Of a DNA stretch of 64,000 nucleotides, positions 18,604 to 27,451 are shown in pieces. Source of the stretch: Trichomonas vaginalis G3. Taxonomy: Eukaryota; Parabasalia; Trichomonadida; Trichomonadidae. The notes below the pieces were generated by a model that made no database searches, was not told where the DNA came from, and was given only the letters and a program-made list of their open reading frames with translations. Each line of letters opens with the position of its first letter. Positions within the stretch are counted from its first letter, which is position 1. The stretch covers positions 7,936,001 through 8,000,000 of the forward strand of contig NC_067205.1 in NCBI RefSeq assembly GCF_026262505.1, in the 5' to 3' direction. A program made the position numbers and the translations under genes.

Positions 18604-21600
18604 TCAGAACTTCAACTTACGAATAAAGCTTGTTTTAGTCGTTATTGAAAAGTTGAACTTTTCAGCAAAGCAGGTTGACATGATTACATAAGTCGAATGC
18701 AATCTCTTGACCATCATAAAGTGCTTTGTAAGTTTCATTAAACTGAACTCAGAGTCTTTGTATATGTTCAACAGGTATGTGAATGTTTCTTATCTTCATT
18801 GTAATAGCATTGTATAGCTTCAGGAAACATTTCATTAGCGGTTAAGCAATAAATCTTGCTTCACGCTTTCATTCTGCAGTGAAATGCAACTTCATTTAAA
18901 TCGTTAGTGAGTAAGTCTATGTAGGTCTTCTTTCCACAGAAAATACTTTTTATAAGCTAAACTTTGTTTTCCAGGTGTTATTTCTGCGAAAGTCAGAATG
19001 AAATTGACCAAGGTTCTTTCCTATAAGTTCGCGACCATATCTCTTCTTAAACTCTGCTGCAAGCTTTGGATGTCTTCATTATATAAGTGCATACTGTCGG
19101 TATCCTGGTAAAAGATTTGAAGTCCCATATCTTCAGCAGTACAGATACTTCATTCATAATAGTTTTGACATAGACAGAATATTAACCCAAGTGGACAGAA
19201 GTTAAAGTGTCTGCAAATGCTTTTCGTTAGCTTGAAAATAGTTTTATCTGAGCATCCAAACCTTCGAACTTCACTATATGGTTGTAATTTCTTATAGCAT
19301 ATTTATAGCATCTTTGTCATTTACTATGGTTATTTTTGACTCAATAGGAGATAGAATAGTTTTTGCATAATATGCTGTTCAGAATGAGTTTTATAATTTC
19401 TTGTAAGGGGTTTCTTCTTTCTTATACTTTAACTTAATCAAACAACTTCTTTACTTCATCTCTTATTCTCATATCTCTGTTTCCATCGTAATAGTATCCT
19501 TGCAACACTTCACATTTTTGACACCTTGATATTTTATGAGGTCTTGTAATGTTATATGGTCAACATACATGAGACAGCAAGTGTTTGAACTTCTTGGAAC
19601 GTTAAGTTCTGGATTTAGTTCAGGGTCGCAAACTATTAAATGAAAGTGTCTGGGTATACATCTCTGTTATCTTAATGAGAACAAAGAAGCCAGACATAAC
19701 TTTTCACCAATGGGTTCCTTTTGGTCATCATCGAATAAATGTCTCATGAGATACTCTGTGCTTACATTCATCCTTCAATACTTTTGGAATCCTTCTAAAG
19801 TATAAAGTCTTGCTATAGCTGAAGGATATAATGAACAGTGTCGAAGTCAGCAATGAGTTTCTTTTTGCTCTTTTGTTCATGTTATCTGACACATACATCT
19901 TCCACCTTGAATGCATCTCGAAATAAATTCTCTTGGTTTATTTGAGAGGTCATAAAGATTTCCATTCGGGAAGTATACTCTGTTCTCAACAATTTTGTTA
20001 GCAATAGAACAAATACTAACGTAGTCATAAACGTTTAAATCAAACTCTTTCAATAAGTCATTGCGGAACTTTACAAAACCTTCTCTTAAAATTCTTACAT
20101 CTTGTTTGCAGTAAAACGTGCTATATTTTCTAAGTCGAAGTGGTTTTCATCTATTCTGCAACTTTGATGGAATCTATGTTCTTCATAAATGTATCTGCAT
20201 CATGGATAAACTTATGCTTCAGAAATGACACAGTTCTGTTGTCATTTGCTAACAAAACACTGCTGTAGTAGTTATATGGAAATACTTCTTTCGGTCCTGT
20301 TTGTAAGTTAACATAGCAGGAAATAGTTTAAGCTTCTTATTTATAACACTGTAAGAGTCTTTTATAATAATTGCCCGTCCTTTATATAAACAGTTATTTG
20401 CATTGTTCGTGAACCTTTAATGATGGGAGTTCCTTTCACTTCTGTCATGTGTCTTAAGATGAAGTTTATGTCATAACTGAGGTTATGGAAATATATTAAA
20501 CTCTTGTCAGGAAGTCTTTCCAAAAATTCTGTTGCACAGTTTTGACCCCAAATGCTTTCACTAACTGAACCATCTTCACTGTCATAACAGATGTTAAAGC
20601 TTTATGAAAGCCATCTGTGCTACACTCAAAGTCAGCAAGAAAACGTGCTCAGGTATGAATTTACATTTAGCTTTTTTACTTCTTTTGACTCTGCTTTCTT
20701 CTTCAGTTGTACACAATACTTTGGAGCATATGTCAAATCTTTAAATGGTGCAAGGTTCTGTTTATAAGTCAGTAGTATATGTGAAAGTTCTCCATAAGAA
20801 TAGGTTCGAAATATTTGCACTCCCACAATGTTTTCATAACATCCATAACGGTGTTGTTCTATCATAACGAACTACATATTTATCTTCTCTCTTTGTATAA
20901 ATCTTCATCTGTTTCTCAATGTTCATTCCACCACACTCCTTCAGATTTATATAGTTGCGAATGAAGTATGTTGTCATTGGAAGTCTTTCGTTTAGCATGT
21001 AGTGGTCTTCAACAAGAAGTAAGTCAATAGTTCGAACAGTTTCACATTCTTTTGGTATATATCTCTTTATTTCATTATGTCTTGAGTCATTGAAGTAACC
21101 AATGGTAACATTAAATGATATACCTGTTGCGTCAGAAATTTCTTGTACTTTACTTTGAGGAAAGTCTCTAACACGAATGACTTCTCTCATGTGGTCAATA
21201 GTTTCTTCATTTACTCCAGCTGAATGCAAGCATAAACGAAACAATTGTCCTCTGTCATAAGTGTTGCAGTTCTTTTGTTCAGTTCATTGAAGATTTGGTA
21301 GCGTTCAAGATTTATAGGTAATGTGCAAAGATACTTCCAGAACTGACCGCTTCTCTTCTTATAAAACTTCTTTTCACCAAGGATTTATTCCAGAAGTATC
21401 TATATCTGTTTATCTCTGTTTGTTTAAGTCTGTTCATAATCTTTTCTGTTTTTTCTGTCAGTGTGCTTTCATCTCTATATGGTCTCTTTTTTGGTTTGCC
21501 TTTCTTTACATCTGACATCGTTAAGCTTCATATTCTGTTAAATCATACATCTTTATTTCGTAAGATTCTTTATGTTTGTCAAGAAGAAGTCATAGTGCAT

Positions 21601-22401
21601 TTCAACAATACCTGCGGCATTTGCTTCTATCTCTGATATAAAGTTCTCCTTCAAGAGCTGATGTAGTAATGTTCCAATATTATTGAGGTTTAACGTAGAA
21701 CATTCATACTTTCCACCAAGTTTATAACATACCATCCATCTCTGTTGTGAGTTTATTTTAATTTTCTCTAAGAGTCTCATGAAAACTTACGAAATGTTTG
21801 TGTAAGTAGTCTCTGTTTGGTTCATCTAAAGCTTCGATGTTAAAGTCAATGAGTCTATTGCCTGACTTCACATTTCTTTCCTATTCTCTTCATCTTTCTC
21901 TTAACATCTCTCACCTTCTTTTGGTTTGTCGTCAATGGAACGAATGACATCGTTAGCTTTGCGAACTTGTTCTATAGCACTTTTAAACATCTCTCTTCTC
22001 TGTTGTTTCAGTGTGTCATCTCTCTTTCGTGTTTCACCAACGTTTGCATTTGTTATGTCAAACATCTCTTGACGAACATCATGAGAAAGAGCTTACGAGT
22101 ATGACCAATTCGCATTTGTTATGTCAAACATTTCTCTTCTTACTTCATGAGGTATGAACGTCTATGATATAAGTCAATAGCAATGTCATTTAAAGGAAAT
22201 CTCTTGCATGGACTTCGTCCTCGCCGCGTTGCGGCTTTATGAACTATGAATTCTATCATAAGTTATTGCACCATTATAGTCATTGAGGATGTCAGCGAGT
22301 GCTTTTTTGTTTGTTGCGTAATGCTTTGCAACATCTATATTAGCTTCTGTAAGAAGTTGTTTTATTTCCGAGTGTTCTAACTTAGACAACTTCCGATACA
22401 T
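18604..22401 (-). pseudogene. Protein-primed DNA polymerase B with N-terminal Cys/His domain (P1 copy, heavily broken)
   Basis: The region matches the P2 polymerase (41051-44964) over its whole length, on the minus strand from ATG 22401. It is broken with about a dozen or more breaks, so it cannot make the enzyme. Recognisable parts are the N-terminal region, the Cys/His (OTU-like) domain and pieces of the exonuclease and polymerase domains. It holds the hairpin pair at 22210-22235 that also occurs in the 74-residue gene. Confidence 0.85.
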
Positions 22402-22490
22402 CTTTAGTAGGAAATAAAAAAATATTTTTTGAAAAATTAGATTAGATTTTTTTAAGTTATTTTTCAAAATAATTTAATATTTTTATTTTA

Positions 22491-22964
22491 ATGAAACACA
22501 TGCAAGATTGCAAGTTCTTTTCATACAATGCTCTCGCTACTGCCATCAAGAATGAGTTCAATAATGCTTCAAACGTTAATGTTATCTTTAACAAGAAGTT
22601 TGTGAAAGAATCTAAGTTTGGTCAGTATGTCAGACCATTAGCTATCGTCATTGACCGCAAACGTTATACTTCACAAGAGTTAGCAGTAGTTTTGAAACAA
22701 AAGAGTTTCTTCGTGAATGTCAAAGATACTCATTATACTGTCATAAAGAACTCTAACATTGACTTCTTCAGTATTGCTTTAAATCTTTCCGAACAGAAAG
22801 AATATAAGAAGGGTGAAACAAATGTGAAATATTATCCTTCATCTCTGAAAACAATAACGAACAAAGATGTTATACAAAAGTTCTTACCAAAGGTTGAAGA
22901 AGCTTCTATTGACATTGACGAAGGAAGTGAAATGGTTGAAGAAATTGACCCTGACGTCATTTAA
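22491..22964 (+). CDS. Polinton protein of 157 residues, unknown
   Basis: Starts at ATG 22491, divergent from the polymerase (89 bases apart). The middle looks like a compact alpha/beta domain (FNKKFVKESKFGQYVRPLAIVIDRKRYTS, then HYTVIKNSNIDFF) and the end is acidic (VEEASIDIDEGSEMVEE). The P2 homologue (45054-45527) is nearly identical. Placed head to head with the polymerase, it may help replication, which is only inference. A possible terminal protein cannot be excluded. Confidence 0.65.
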   Translation: MKHMQDCKFFSYNALATAIKNEFNNASNVNVIFNKKFVKESKFGQYVRPLAIVIDRKRYTSQELAVVLKQKSFFVNVKDTHYTVIKNSNIDFFSIALNLSEQKEYKKGETNVKYYPSSLKTITNKDVIQKFLPKVEEASIDIDEGSEMVEEIDPDVI

Positions 22965-22980
22965 GCAAAAATATATTTTT

Positions 22981-23040
22981 GGTGAAGAGACCCAAAGGGT
23001 CAGAGCCGCAACGCGGCTAGGTGAGATGTCACCCGTTTTC
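22981..23040. repeat. GGTGA/TCACC hairpin with two GC-rich palindromes, absent in part from P2
   Basis: Between convergent genes. Palindromes GACCCAAAGGGTC (22989-23001) and AGCCGCAACGCGGCT (23004-23018) sit inside the GGTGA...TCACC frame. At the same place in P2 (45544-45570) the outer GGTGAAGAG and GTGAGAT meet directly, without the 31 bases that hold both palindromes. Confidence 0.8.
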
Positions 23041-23086
23041 TCTTCGTTAATGTTGTCGTGACTTCTTCGTTAATGTTGTCGTGACT

Positions 23087-23913
23087 TCATTCTTCCTCTT
23101 TGAAGTTGTCGAAATATTCTGTTATTTTTTCCTTCAGTAATGGTAAGTCTTCTTTGAAGGTAAGTATTGTGCAACCTTTGATGTCATAGTGTGTTTGAGG
23201 AAGAGTATTTTTGACAATTTCCTTTATTTGCTCATTCGGTGTCATTGAAATCGGTAAGTTTTCACGATAGAACCAGTTTCTGTCAGATTTGTAAATCTTA
23301 GCAAGGTCATAAAAGCTCTTGTTGTTTCTTCTCACTAAATGCAACATAACCATATCTCTGTCTTCTTCATTTTCCATCTCTTCAGCGTAAATCATATACT
23401 TATAACTCTTTTCCTTTCCTTTTGGTACTGAACGTGGTATTCTTTTCTGTATGCTTTTGTCTTTGGATTCAATGACTTCATCTTTTGCTTGAAGTTTCTT
23501 TTCCATCTCTCCACGTTCTGCTTTATATAGTTCATCTAACATCATGAAAATATAACAAGCATAACGAGGTGAAGCCACATTGCTACAGCATTTACTAAAA
23601 GTCTATGAACATAATATCCTCTCAAACCAGGAGCCAAATTCTTGCGATTTTCGTACGGAATCTCTTCCCTCGGTTTTCCGAGGGAAGCAATCATATGAGG
23701 AAATTCTTCTAAAAGTTCTTTTGCCTGTTGGTTTTCAAACCAATGATATGCTTGCTTTGTAGAACGAAGAGCGTTCATTATACTTTGCATTTGGTACATG
23801 TCATCTTTGACTGAACGAATGAGTCTCAATTGTTTGTTATATTGTATGTATTCGTATTCTTCATTTATGACTTCATGAACGATAGCAGTTGTTGTGTTCT
23901 CTGTTGTTGACAT
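23087..23913 (-). pseudogene. KilA-N domain protein (P1 copy, broken)
   Basis: From ATG 23913. The KilA-N signature RGYYVHRLLVNAVAMW is visible, followed by a linker and a C-terminal region shared with P2 (RRNNKSFYDLAKIY, WFYRENLPISMTPNE). The gene is broken, with about one break. KilA-N proteins are DNA-binding proteins of large DNA viruses and phages. A GC-rich hairpin with 10-bp arms (CTTCCCTCGG and its complement, 23664-23687) lies inside the coding region; P2 has unrelated sequence there. Confidence 0.7.
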
Positions 23914-24019
23914 TCTGTCTTTACATACAAAATAAAAAAATAAATAAAATAAAAACTAACTTTATTTTTTCTGAGATAAACACTATTTCTTCACAACATT
24001 AAATTTTATCCTGTATGAA

Positions 24020-24394
24020 ATGACTTTAAAAAGATTATTGACTGACTTCGAATACTATCTCATTGACGCACTGACAGACCCTCAAAACTGTGTTGAAAGT
24101 TCTTTAAGCTTTAAGATTGAAGGTACGACGCATTTTGTCTTCACTTACGTATTGAAAGAATATGACCGTTATCATAACGAAGTGAATCAAACACTAATAA
24201 AATTTGTAGATAAAAAATTGGTTAACAATGAATATTTTAAACGTGAAGACCCAAACACTGCTGGAGATGATGAAGAATACAGACAAGTTATTGAAAAAAA
24301 TAACGCAAGATTAGATGCAATAGAAAAGAAGTTTAATGAATGTCTTACAAACACGTATGAATATCTTATGCAGTGGGAAGCCAGATGGAAATAA
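24020..24394 (+). CDS. Helical Polinton protein, 124 residues, unknown
   Basis: Starts at ATG 24020 behind a TCACA initiator-like site. The protein is identical by eye to the P2 copy (46557-46931), the strictest conservation of any gene in the pair. It is mostly helical (LLTDFEYYLIDALTD; then VIEKNNARLDAIEKKFNE, a coiled coil; then YLMQWEARWK). It lies directly in front of the tRNA-like sequence. No family recognised. Confidence 0.65.
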   Translation: MTLKRLLTDFEYYLIDALTDPQNCVESSLSFKIEGTTHFVFTYVLKEYDRYHNEVNQTLIKFVDKKLVNNEYFKREDPNTAGDDEEYRQVIEKNNARLDAIEKKFNECLTNTYEYLMQWEARWK

Positions 24395-24435
24395 ATTTAC
24401 GTCAAATATGCAATTTATAAAATCTTATGTCGACA

Positions 24436-24508
24436 GGCTACGTAGCACAGTGGTCTAAGGTGGTGTTATGGAGGGGTCAGGGTCTGTGGTTCGAACCGCG
24501 ACAGCGCC
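24436..24508 (+). ncRNA. tRNA-like sequence with pol III A and B boxes (P1 copy)
   Basis: It has an A box TAGCACAGTGG (24443-24453), continuing TCTAAGG as in the D arm of Leu/Ser tRNAs, and a B box GGTTCGAACC (24488-24497) with a T stem TGTGG/CCGCG. The spacing is that of a tRNA, about 73 bases overall, and T-rich runs follow (TTTT at 24512). The acceptor ends pair only in part (GGC with GCC) and no anticodon stem is visible, so it is not a normal tRNA. The same sequence is kept unchanged in P2. It may be a pol III transcribed RNA or a tRNA-derived relic. Confidence 0.5.
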
Positions 24509-24574
24509 GTATTTTCTTATTTTCTTTATTTGTCTTGTTTGTCGTGAATAAAAAGTATCATAAAAGTGCTCTAT

Positions 24575-24648
24575 CTTCCACGGGAATAAATAAAAAATTT
24601 ACTTTATTTCTTCTTTATTTCTTCTTTATTTCTTTGTTCCCGTGGAAG
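24575..24648. repeat. Hairpin with arms CTTCCACGGGAA and its complement
   Basis: Perfect 12-bp arms (24575-24586 and 24637-24648) enclose an AT-rich loop in which A-rich and T-rich parts can pair further. It follows the tRNA-like sequence by about 70 bases. The P2 copy is at 47112-47174 with a shorter loop. It could be the 3' end of a small RNA or a terminator. Confidence 0.7.
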
Positions 24649-24995
24649 AAGGGTTTTGCTGTTTTTTCTCAACCGAAATCAATGATTTTTTCATTTTTGG
24701 AATCCTTAGCGAATGAGGAATCTTTTCTCTCGTGGAAGCTTTGACCAAAAATATATTATAGGTGAAGAGGTGAGATGTCACCTGTTTTTTCACCTGTTTT
24801 TTCACCCTAGTTATTTTATAAACGTTTCACATGGTAAACGTTATTTTTTTAAATTTTGTGAAAACTCAACGGTTTGACACAAGCCCTAAAAATTATTTTA
24901 CTCAGAATTTTGTTGCTGAATTCAGTAAAAATAATGTTTAGGTGAAGAGGTGAGATGTCACCTGTTTTTTCACCTGTTTTTTCACCCTAGTTATT

Positions 24996-25283
24996 TTATA
25001 AACGTTTTACATGAATTGTACGATGTATATTTGAAATCCTAAACAATTTCGTAGCTTCTATTTCTTCTGTCAGTATATCAAAAGTTTTAACAATGCCGAA
25101 AGTCTCTTTATACTTCTTCTTGACGTCAGATAGAAGGAAATCTTCTGCTGTTGGATAGTTTTTGTTCAGAAATGCTAACATGTCCATTTTATCTTCTGCT
25201 GGCTTTTCTGCTTCTTTCTTTAAGTCTGCATAGTCGTTTCTCATTCTTTCTATCTCTTTGACTGAGTAGTTATATTTCCTCAT
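24996..25283 (-). CDS. P1-only protein of 95 residues, downstream partner
   Basis: Starts at ATG 25283, overlapping the stop of the upstream gene as ATGA, so the two are probably translated or transcribed as one unit, or are the two halves of one older gene. It is helical and charged (VKEIERMRNDYADLKKEAEK, a coiled coil). The C-terminus is basic. No family recognised. It is absent from P2. Confidence 0.45.
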   Translation of the reverse strand: MRKYNYSVKEIERMRNDYADLKKEAEKPAEDKMDMLAFLNKNYPTAEDFLLSDVKKKYKETFGIVKTFDILTEEIEATKLFRISNIHRTIHVKRL

Positions 25284-25960
25284 TGCTGCTTTACATTTAG
25301 AACATTGCGGTTCATTTTTGCGTTATATTCTGAAACCTTACCTGCTAAAACAACTAAGGCGTCAATGGTTTTCTTTAACTCAAACATAGCGGGTCTTATC
25401 TGTTCATTCCATACCTTACCTCTTCTATCTTTATCTCTTATTTCCCAAACACATTCTGCAACTAACGAAACAAAGTTATCGTAGGTCTTAAATTCTTCAG
25501 ATTTATATATGTCAGAAATGTTTTTATATACCATGTCGCAATCTTTGTCCATAACTTTATGGTTGCAATGAAAACCAAGGAATTCATAATTTACCTTTCG
25601 TATGAACTTCTTTATTTCTACTGAATCAGTTGGTTTCACTTCAATTTCGTCGAATTCGGGAATAGTGAGTTTTTGTTGTTGGATTTCAGGCAATTTGGGT
25701 AAATGGTCAATAATGTCCTGCATTTCATAAAGATATTCTTCATTTTCTTCATCTTTCGCACTACAGTCTAAATTACTTGTTAAAAGTTCTTGCTTTATCT
25801 TCTGGATTTTTGTTTCGAAAGTATATGAAGAAGGAATGAAGTTTTTCATCTCTACTAACATTGACGTAGGATTCATGACTAACGAGTTTGGTGCTGTTGT
25901 TGTGGACAGAGTCCCGCCGTTCGCGGCTTGAATTGTTGTTGTGCCGATTGTTGAAATCAT
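25280..25960 (-). CDS. P1-only protein of 226 residues, unknown
   Basis: Starts at ATG 25960. It has a Thr/Ser-rich N-terminus (ISTIGTTTIQAANGG), then a helical body with an acidic stretch (DEENEEYLYEMQDIIDHLP) and a C-terminal helical region with conserved-looking Trp and Cys (FVSLVAECVWEIRDKDRRGKVW). The start resembles that of the KilA-N protein in style, but the KilA-N core is missing. It stands in the exchangeable cassette, so it is likely an accessory gene such as a regulator or host-interaction factor; this is inference. Confidence 0.55.
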   Translation of the reverse strand: MISTIGTTTIQAANGGTLSTTTAPNSLVMNPTSMLVEMKNFIPSSYTFETKIQKIKQELLTSNLDCSAKDEENEEYLYEMQDIIDHLPKLPEIQQQKLTIPEFDEIEVKPTDSVEIKKFIRKVNYEFLGFHCNHKVMDKDCDMVYKNISDIYKSEEFKTYDNFVSLVAECVWEIRDKDRRGKVWNEQIRPAMFELKKTIDALVVLAGKVSEYNAKMNRNVLNVKQQ

Positions 25961-26346
25961 ATCTTTTATACAAAATAAAAAAATAAATAAAAATAAAATT
26001 AGCGTTATTTTTTATTTCGGGAAAATTCATGAAAATTCATGAGGTGAGAAAAGAGGTGAGAAAAGAGGTGAGATGTCACCACTTCACCTAAATTTATTTT
26101 TGGGTCATTTACGCTCATTACGAAGAAGAAGTTTCGACAAAACATTTACGATGAAATCATGACAAAACATTAATATATAAAATTCATGAAAATTCATGAG
26201 GTGAGAAAAGAGGTGAGAAAAGAGGTGAGATGTCACCACTTCACCTAAATTTATTTTTGGTGTAAATTTATGACAAAAATAAATGGTACCATTAATGATA
26301 TCATGACTGTTCTCATTCATGTCTGATTTACATCCAATGAAAAAGT

Positions 26347-27432
26347 TTAGAAGAATTTTCTTATTCTTTCTGGCATGTTTTTATCTTTCCAGTACTCCCG
26401 CTCTAATGGTCCCAGATGAGTTGGTTTAGATTCTCTCAAGTTCTTAGATGGTATAACATCTTCAACGCCTCCTTCATATCTTACTTTATAAGTGTCATCG
26501 TTTATGTTGTAGTCAAGTATTTCAATAACCACTCCTCGCTTTGCTTCGTCAATGGTTTCAGCAAGTTTGCCATTACTACTTTCGACTAATTTATGACGAG
26601 GATAAAACGCAATAGAGTCGTCGGCAGCTTTTATAAGATATCCATTACCTTGCGTAGAGTCTACGATATAATAATTTCGACTTAACCTTAAACGTTTCTT
26701 TGTCAACGGTTTGTCGTCAAGAACTACACGAACTTTTGTACCAGGAATGAGGGTAAATTGTGTTGAATTTCTGATATTTTGCGTTTGACTTCGTTTCTTT
26801 TGTATATACTTTTCTTCTTGTTGTTGTGTCATTGAATTTGGTGTATGTCCTGTTGTAGAATGTGTTGAGGAATTATATACTTCGAGAAAATGTTTCATTG
26901 TTTCTTCGGTAAAGTCTCGCTCTTGATTTAAATCTCTGAGAGTCCTTATGAAGCGGTTAATGATGCCGAGTATGTTATGGTTATGGTCTTCAGTAGTGTA
27001 GTGAGTTATGTTATGCTTAATGAGAAATTCTGTGATTTCATTGCTGAGGTATGCACTGTCTTGGTCTGATGTTAAAGTACTTGGGCTATGTTCTGCTACA
27101 AACTTTTGTAAAACTCTTAACACTTCATGAGTTCCTTTATTTCTCATTATATACGCAAAAGCTTTACGAGTGTTAACATTAATGAAGATGAGGAATGGTT
27201 TATGACCACATTTTCTGCTTTGAATGAGAGTGTCAAATTGGTATGCGTCAGGAGTGTTGGAGTAAATTGGTAAAAAGTAGTCGTAAGGATTTATTTTTGT
27301 TTGATGTACAACATTTTTGTCAAAGAACCTTTTCACTTCAGCTCTGTTAGTAAATCCCCGACTCTTTGCAGCTTCATTGAACTTCTTAAATGACCTCCAT
27401 GGATGTTGTTCGAATACTTCTTTCAAGCTCAT
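26347..27432 (-). CDS. Retroviral-type (rve) integrase, P1 copy
   Basis: 361 residues from ATG 27432. An N-terminal helical region precedes the RNase-H-like core: YQFDTLIQSRKCGHKPFLIFINV with the first Asp, then STLTSDQDSAYLSNEI with the second Asp, and the region HNILGIINRFIRTLRDLN. A C-terminal chromo/SH3-like barrel follows (RGVVIEILDYNINDDTYKVRYEGGVE is the typical strand pattern). Polinton integrases insert the element with a 6-bp duplication, and the duplications seen in this window fit. The gene looks whole and the P2 copy (47363-48448) is nearly identical. Confidence 0.92.
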   Translation of the reverse strand: MSLKEVFEQHPWRSFKKFNEAAKSRGFTNRAEVKRFFDKNVVHQTKINPYDYFLPIYSNTPDAYQFDTLIQSRKCGHKPFLIFINVNTRKAFAYIMRNKGTHEVLRVLQKFVAEHSPSTLTSDQDSAYLSNEITEFLIKHNITHYTTEDHNHNILGIINRFIRTLRDLNQERDFTEETMKHFLEVYNSSTHSTTGHTPNSMTQQQEEKYIQKKRSQTQNIRNSTQFTLIPGTKVRVVLDDKPLTKKRLRLSRNYYIVDSTQGNGYLIKAADDSIAFYPRHKLVESSNGKLAETIDEAKRGVVIEILDYNINDDTYKVRYEGGVEDVIPSKNLRESKPTHLGPLEREYWKDKNMPERIRKFF

Positions 27433-27451
27433 TTATGTAAAGTTAAAGATT

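Larger units (their letters stand above)
24761..26256. repeat. P1-only cassette bounded on each side by duplicated hairpin repeats
   Basis: Left border: two copies of the GGTGAAGAGGTGAGATG hairpin (24761 and 24941), with CCCTAGTTATTTTATAAACG behind each. Right border: two copies of a GGTGAGAAAAGAGGTGAG hairpin (26040 and 26196), each preceded by TTCATGAAAATTCATGAG. The two genes at 24996-25960 lie between. P2 has only one short hairpin (47286-47322) in this place. Confidence 0.8.

Noticed and set aside
24436-24508. Calling the tRNA-like sequence a functional Leu or Ser tRNA
   Set aside because: The D and T arms fit, but no anticodon stem is present and the acceptor pairs poorly.
24427-24744. 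A 105-codon frame across the tRNA-like sequence
   Set aside because: The frame is open only because the tRNA-like sequence has no stop; its product has no domain character, and conservation is best explained by the RNA.
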